Notes under the pieces: model-generated
The model's input: the letters and a program-made list of their open reading frames with translations, nothing else
Database searches by the model: none
What the model was told of the DNA's origin: nothing
Assembly (NCBI RefSeq): GCF_003812745.1
Contig: NZ_CP033830.1
Location: 1 to 43,953, forward strand
Source: Serratia sp. FDAARGOS_506
Lineage (GTDB): Bacteria > Pseudomonadota > Gammaproteobacteria > Enterobacterales > Enterobacteriaceae
Length of the DNA: 43,953 nucleotides
Reading direction: 5' to 3'
Shown here: piece by piece, positions 42,050-43,953 of the stretch
Layout of the letters: every line of letters begins with the position of its first letter
How positions within the stretch are numbered: position 1 is the stretch's first letter
Program-made: the position numbers and the translations under genes

Positions 42050-42723
42050 CACAGGGCGTTACCCCTTCGGGGCCGCTCTGCTGTGCTGCGCATCGAGCCG
42101 GTTCCCGTCTCGCCCCGCTTACGCAGGCAGCGGCCGCTAACGCCTCCGGCCTTCGGCCTCCGCGCTCCGCTTGGCAGGCCACACCCTGCGCCGGACTCGC
42201 CCGGCCGCAAGCGGCCGCCCCGCCCCTTCGGGGTGCCCACGCCCTTCAGGCGTCGGCATCCTTTGCCAGTGCGCTATTGTGTTATCCGTGGATTGTGCAG
42301 CTCAGCGGGGCACTGGCCGTAAGGGTGCGGTGTCCCCCGTAACCGGCCGCGCGGCGGCCGCTAACGCGCAGTACGGCGCCGCGACCCGCAGGCGGGCCGC
42401 CGTACCCGCGCGCAGGCGCGCGGCGCCCACTGCGCACCCCCGTGGGGGACGTGCGGCAGCTGCGTGGCGGCGGGCTGGGTTATGGCTTAGCAGGGAGGGG
42501 GGTGGCCTGTTGCTCCGGTCAGTCCCGCAGTTTCCGGCGATTTGCGGCCGGTGTCCGGTGGAGTCCGGCGCGGTCGCCTTCCATGCCCTGACGGGCATAA
42601 AAACAGGTAAATAAATTCCGTACTTGTATTGACTTTAAAGGCATAATCACCGATAATTAAATCATCGGGAGGCAATACCGCCGCCCGAAAAATTGCCGGT
42701 ATCGGCGCTTTAAGGAGTACACC
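42050..42723 (+). promoter_or_regulatory. Complete CUP element of ardA
   Basis: 5' GC-rich part (42058-42175), link, second part from GTGGATTGTGCAG (about 42289), hairpin ATGCCCTGACGGGCAT, then TTGACT (42629-42634), 17 bp, GATAAT (42652-42657). The leader hairpins CGGGAGGC…GCCGCCCG and GCCGGTATCGGC precede AAGGAG and the ardA ATG. The module is nearly identical to 43390-43953 and much of 39391-39770. Confidence 0.9.
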
Positions 42724-43233
42724 ATGACTGATATTACGACCCCTTCTGTTTATGTTGGCACTTACCATAAATACAACTGCGGAAGCATTGCGGGAGCCTG
42801 GCTCGATCTGACCGATTTTGATAGCTCAGAGGAGTTTTACGAGCGCTGCCGCGAGTTACACGCAAATGAGGCTGATCCAGAATTTATGTTCCAGGATTGG
42901 GAGGGTATTCCGTCTGGTATGGCGTCAGAGTGCCATATCAACTGGGATTTTATTAACGGCTTTAAACAAGCCCGCGAGGAAGGTAACGAAGCGGCGTTTG
43001 TGGCCTTTGTTGATCTGTTTAATAGCACTGATTTCGACCTGTTTAGAGATGCCTATATGGGCGAAGCTAAGGACGAAGAAACTTTTGCAGAGGAATACCT
43101 GAATGATAGCGGTCTACTGAATGATATTCCTGAATCCGTAGCCCGATATTTTGACATCGTAGCCTATGCGCGGGATCTGTTTATTGGGGATTTCAGTTTA
43201 CATGACGGACACGTATTTAACATGACTTGCTGA
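42724..43233 (+). CDS. ardA: ArdA, DNA-mimic antirestriction protein, 169 aa
   Basis: The protein is strongly acidic along its length (DEETFAEEYLNDSGLL; PESVARYFDIVAYARDLF), typical of ArdA, which imitates B-form DNA and blocks type I restriction enzymes. The start MTDITTPSVYVGTYHKYN and length fit the family. It is driven by a CUP promoter and would be an early gene on entry. A GC hairpin follows the stop codon. Confidence 0.95.
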   Translation: MTDITTPSVYVGTYHKYNCGSIAGAWLDLTDFDSSEEFYERCRELHANEADPEFMFQDWEGIPSGMASECHINWDFINGFKQAREEGNEAAFVAFVDLFNSTDFDLFRDAYMGEAKDEETFAEEYLNDSGLLNDIPESVARYFDIVAYARDLFIGDFSLHDGHVFNMTC

Positions 43234-43241
43234 AACCTAGT

Positions 43242-43258
43242 CCCCCGCAACGCGGGGG
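43242..43258 (+). terminator. Hairpin after ardA
   Basis: CCCCCGC-aac-GCGGGGG shortly after the stop codon. It lacks a long T run. Confidence 0.6.
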
Positions 43259-43269
43259 ATATTAAACAC

Positions 43270-43296
43270 CGCTCTAATTAATCGCCGGTATCGGCA
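43270..43296 (+). repeat. Orphan CUP leader remnant without a gene
   Basis: CTCTAATTAATCGCCGGTATCGGC is the end of a CUP leader. Instead of an ORF it runs straight into CAGCCATC and the terminator that, at 41957, follows the 35-aa gene. It looks like the scar of a deleted CUP cassette gene. Confidence 0.65.
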
Positions 43297-43299
43297 AAC

Positions 43300-43953
43300 A
43301 GCCATCTGGGCGGCTGCGCCGCCCCTTTGCTGCTGCTTGCCGGTGATCTCTCCAGCTCATGTTCTGCCATTGCACTAAATCCTGATGCCACACCGGGCGT
43401 TACCCCTTCGGGGTCGCTCTGCTGTGCTGCGCATCGAGCCGGTTCCCGTCTCGCCCCGCTTACGCGGGCAGCGGCCGCTAACGCCTCCGGCCTTCGGCCT
43501 CCGCGCTCCGCTTGGCAGGCCACACCCTGCGCCGGACTCGCCCGGCCGCAAGCGGCCGCCCCGCCCCTTCGGGGTGCCCACGCCCTTCAGGCGTCGGCAT
43601 CCTTTGCCAGTGCGCTATTGTGTTATCCGTGGATTGTGCAGCTCAGCGGGGCACTGGCCGTGACGGTGCGGTGTCCCCCGTAACCGGCCGCGCGGCGGCC
43701 GCTAACTCGCAGTACGGCGCCGCGACCCGCAGGCGGGCCGCCGTACCCGCGCGCAGGCGCGCGGCGCCCACTGCGCACCCCCGTGGGGGACGTGCGGCAG
43801 CTGCGTGGCGGCGGGCTGGGTTATGGCTTAGCAGGGAGGGGGGTGGCCTGTTGCTCCGGTCAGTCCCGCAGTTTCCGGCGATTTGCGGCCGGTGTCCGGT
43901 GGAGTCCGGCGCGGTCGCCTTCCATGCCCTGACGGGCATAAAAACAGGTAAAT
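43300..43953 (+). repeat. CUP GC-rich module (upstream half of copy 1)
   Basis: It begins with a terminator (GGGCGGC-tgc-GCCGCCC) and repeats 41962-42616 almost base for base over about 650 bp, ending GGTAAAT at the window end. Joined to base 1 it rebuilds a full CUP element. Strong internal hairpins include GTACGGCG…CGCCGTAC and CCCCC-gt-GGGGG. No genuine gene is present. Confidence 0.88.

Overview
The window is most likely a complete circular IncN-type conjugative plasmid of 43,953 bp from an enterobacterial host (Escherichia, Klebsiella or Salmonella), opened inside a repeated promoter element. The last bases (…ggtaaat) joined to the first (aaattccg…) recreate the junction seen intact near 39711-39724 and 42607-42620. 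The IncN assignment rests on gene content and order that match the pKM101/R46/N3 group: stbABC, oriT with 13 short direct repeats, traKJI, a VirB-like tra block ending in nuc, korA/korB/kikA, EcoRII restriction-modification, a resolvase, 37-bp iterons with repA, ardK, a SprT-like protease, mucAB, and CUP-controlled antirestriction genes. No antibiotic resistance gene was found.

Layout. 1-290: CUP promoter and a small gene. 291-2800: terminators, a putative ribbon-helix-helix regulator, and stbC-stbB-stbA (minus). 2800-3345: oriT. 3346-8927: traK, traJ (coupling protein), traI (relaxase-helicase) and one extra ORF (plus). 8959-10616: a GC-rich insert with a HEPN/MNT toxin-antitoxin pair, a cupin protein and an unknown ORF, bounded by a 10-bp direct repeat. 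10738-21628: the mating-pair-formation block (minus), traL-korA-traM-traA-traB-traC-eex-traD, then traN-traE-traO-traF-traG-nuc from a second promoter. 21629-23757 (plus): an H-NS-like regulator in the korB position, a membrane protein, kikA, a lipoprotein and a membrane-anchored Mrr-like protein in the probable fipA position. 23762-25200: a small HTH gene broken by an IS3-family element and truncated by an IS1 fragment. 25486-29098: EcoRII methylase and endonuclease (convergent) and a serine resolvase. 29100-29560: inverted remnants of CUP and iteron DNA. 29708-31702: an AT-rich NERD-helicase gene. 31905-34030: about 31 iterons of 37 bp, repA, and five short RepA-site-like repeats. 34179-37423: a strong hairpin, ardK, the SprT-like protease, mucB and mucA with a LexA box. 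37540-43953: an array of CUP units carrying ardB, ardA and small unknown genes.

How it works together. The oriT nic site, placed by similarity to the R388 layout, lies on the minus strand near 3135/3136. The transferred strand would therefore enter through stb, then the CUP/ard region, with tra genes last. All CUP genes lie on the plus strand, so the incoming strand is their template; this fits early expression of ArdA/ArdB. Four features stand out: (1) a conserved two-hairpin leader before CUP genes, also found without its promoter and with a compensating sequence replacement before ardB; (2) an expanded iteron array with an exact 8-unit duplication; (3) two small palindrome families that may mark unrecognised regulons; (4) accessory defence-like genes (NERD-helicase, HEPN/MNT) inserted at backbone boundaries.
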